DNA from: Drosophila pseudoobscura
Lineage: Eukaryota > Arthropoda > Insecta > Diptera > Drosophilidae
Reading direction: 5' to 3'
DNA: 64,000 nucleotides
Assembly: GCF_009870125.1 (NCBI RefSeq)
Contig: NC_046679.1
Coordinates: 6,076,001 to 6,140,000, forward strand
Shown here: piece after piece, positions 63,501 to 64,000 of the stretch
How the letters are laid out: the number at the start of each line of letters is the position of its first letter
Numbering within the stretch: position 1 is the first letter of the stretch
Notes under the pieces: model-generated
Seen by the model: the letters and a program-made list of their open reading frames with translations, nothing else
Told to the model about the DNA's origin: nothing
Database searches by the model: none
Made by a program: the position numbers and the translations under genes

Positions 63501-64000
63501 CGGAGTGTCTGCTGTTTTATGGCTGGGGCTGGGGTTGGCTGGTGGTGTTACTCTGGCCACTGCTACCGCGTACTACCGCTTGCTGCTCAATTGTCAAGCC
63601 ATTGTGAGTAATGGGACTGATTAAATGGCATCTGCTTTGCGAAATGTAAAGACTCACCTGTCGGCTGGATTGGGTTTAATTGCTTAGTTGTGACTGATAT
63701 TCCGAAGTAGTCTAGAACGGGAATCGAACGAGAACTTTGAGTTGCCAAAGTGTGTGATTCATTTGAATCGATTGAATGGCGTTACAGCATCGACAATGTA
63801 ATGTATTGAACACAAAAGTGATATTGACAACTCCATCTGGCACTCGAGCAATATTATTAATTTAAATCCCCGCTAAGAGATCATTAATCAATGGAGTTGG
63901 CTTTGTCTACGCTCATGCTCATGTTGGCCAACACCAGCTAACGTGTGTGTTCCATTCACGTTATGGCTTGTTGGCTGACAGGAACATTTCAATTACATTT
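60508..64000. other. Upstream flank of the neprilysin gene, no further gene supported
   Basis: The first few hundred bases are CAG/GGC-rich and probably hold the neprilysin promoter and leader. Beyond about 60950 the sequence is AT-rich or simple and I see no splice-consistent frame. A 12-bp minisatellite lies at 63200-63283. The stretch may be an intron or regulatory DNA of a gene outside the window. Confidence 0.5.
63200..63283. repeat. 12-bp minisatellite, seven copies
   Basis: Seven tandem copies of CACTCACACTGG with one or two substitutions in four of them. Because the unit length is a multiple of three, it creates spurious open frames on both strands (TGTHTGTH-like and SVSASVSA-like). 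Confidence 0.95.

Overview
This window is nuclear DNA from a fruit fly of the genus Drosophila. Every recognisable gene is multi-exon with short introns of about 50-80 bp. Flanking DNA carries CAG, CA and short-tandem repeats, and the core-promoter motifs are fly-type: DRE (TATCGATA) and Ohler motif 1 (GGTCACACT). The run Hairless - Pi3K92E - Lrrk - two kainate-type glutamate receptors matches D. melanogaster 92E-F on chromosome arm 3R (Muller element E). Hairless here is 1093 residues and several non-coding repeats look lineage specific, so I infer a species other than melanogaster; the obscura group is a guess, not shown. There is no prokaryotic operon, CRISPR array, tRNA or rRNA that I can support.

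Layout. (1) 1-12.8 kb: non-coding flank, then on the minus strand a three-exon gene for an acidic single-pass membrane protein I do not recognise (2654-7127), then about 5.6 kb with no gene I can support. (2) 12.8-20.3 kb: four acid-lipase-family genes, one on plus (12788-14406) and three on minus (14607-15851, 16346-17654, 18281-19573). The last two are a recent tandem duplication that includes flanking non-coding DNA. (3) 21.0-24.5 kb: an unrecognised polyglutamine protein gene (plus). (4) 25.1-31.5 kb: Hairless (plus), the Notch-pathway co-repressor, meeting tail-to-tail with (5) Pi3K92E (minus, 32808-36515), the class I PI3-kinase catalytic subunit. (6) 37.8-39.6 kb: a block of related repeats between Pi3K92E and Lrrk. 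(7) 39.8-48.5 kb: Lrrk (plus), ankyrin-LRR-ROC-COR-kinase-beta-propeller. (8) 48.7-56.1 kb: two tandem kainate receptor genes (minus) with almost identical exon structure. (9) 57.2-60.5 kb: an M13 neprilysin-like metallopeptidase (minus). (10) 60.5-64 kb: non-coding, with a 12-bp minisatellite.

The exon joins were derived by hand from splice sites, and every model keeps an open frame from start to stop. The genes do not form one pathway: this is a conserved syntenic neighbourhood. The most useful observations are two GC-AG introns whose use is forced by frame (Hairless and the neprilysin), two alternative phase-compatible first exons for Lrrk, an intron gained or lost between the kainate receptors, the lipase duplication, and a recurring promoter cassette of GGTATATTT repeats with a DRE and motif 1. 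I found no evidence for a wholly new biological system.
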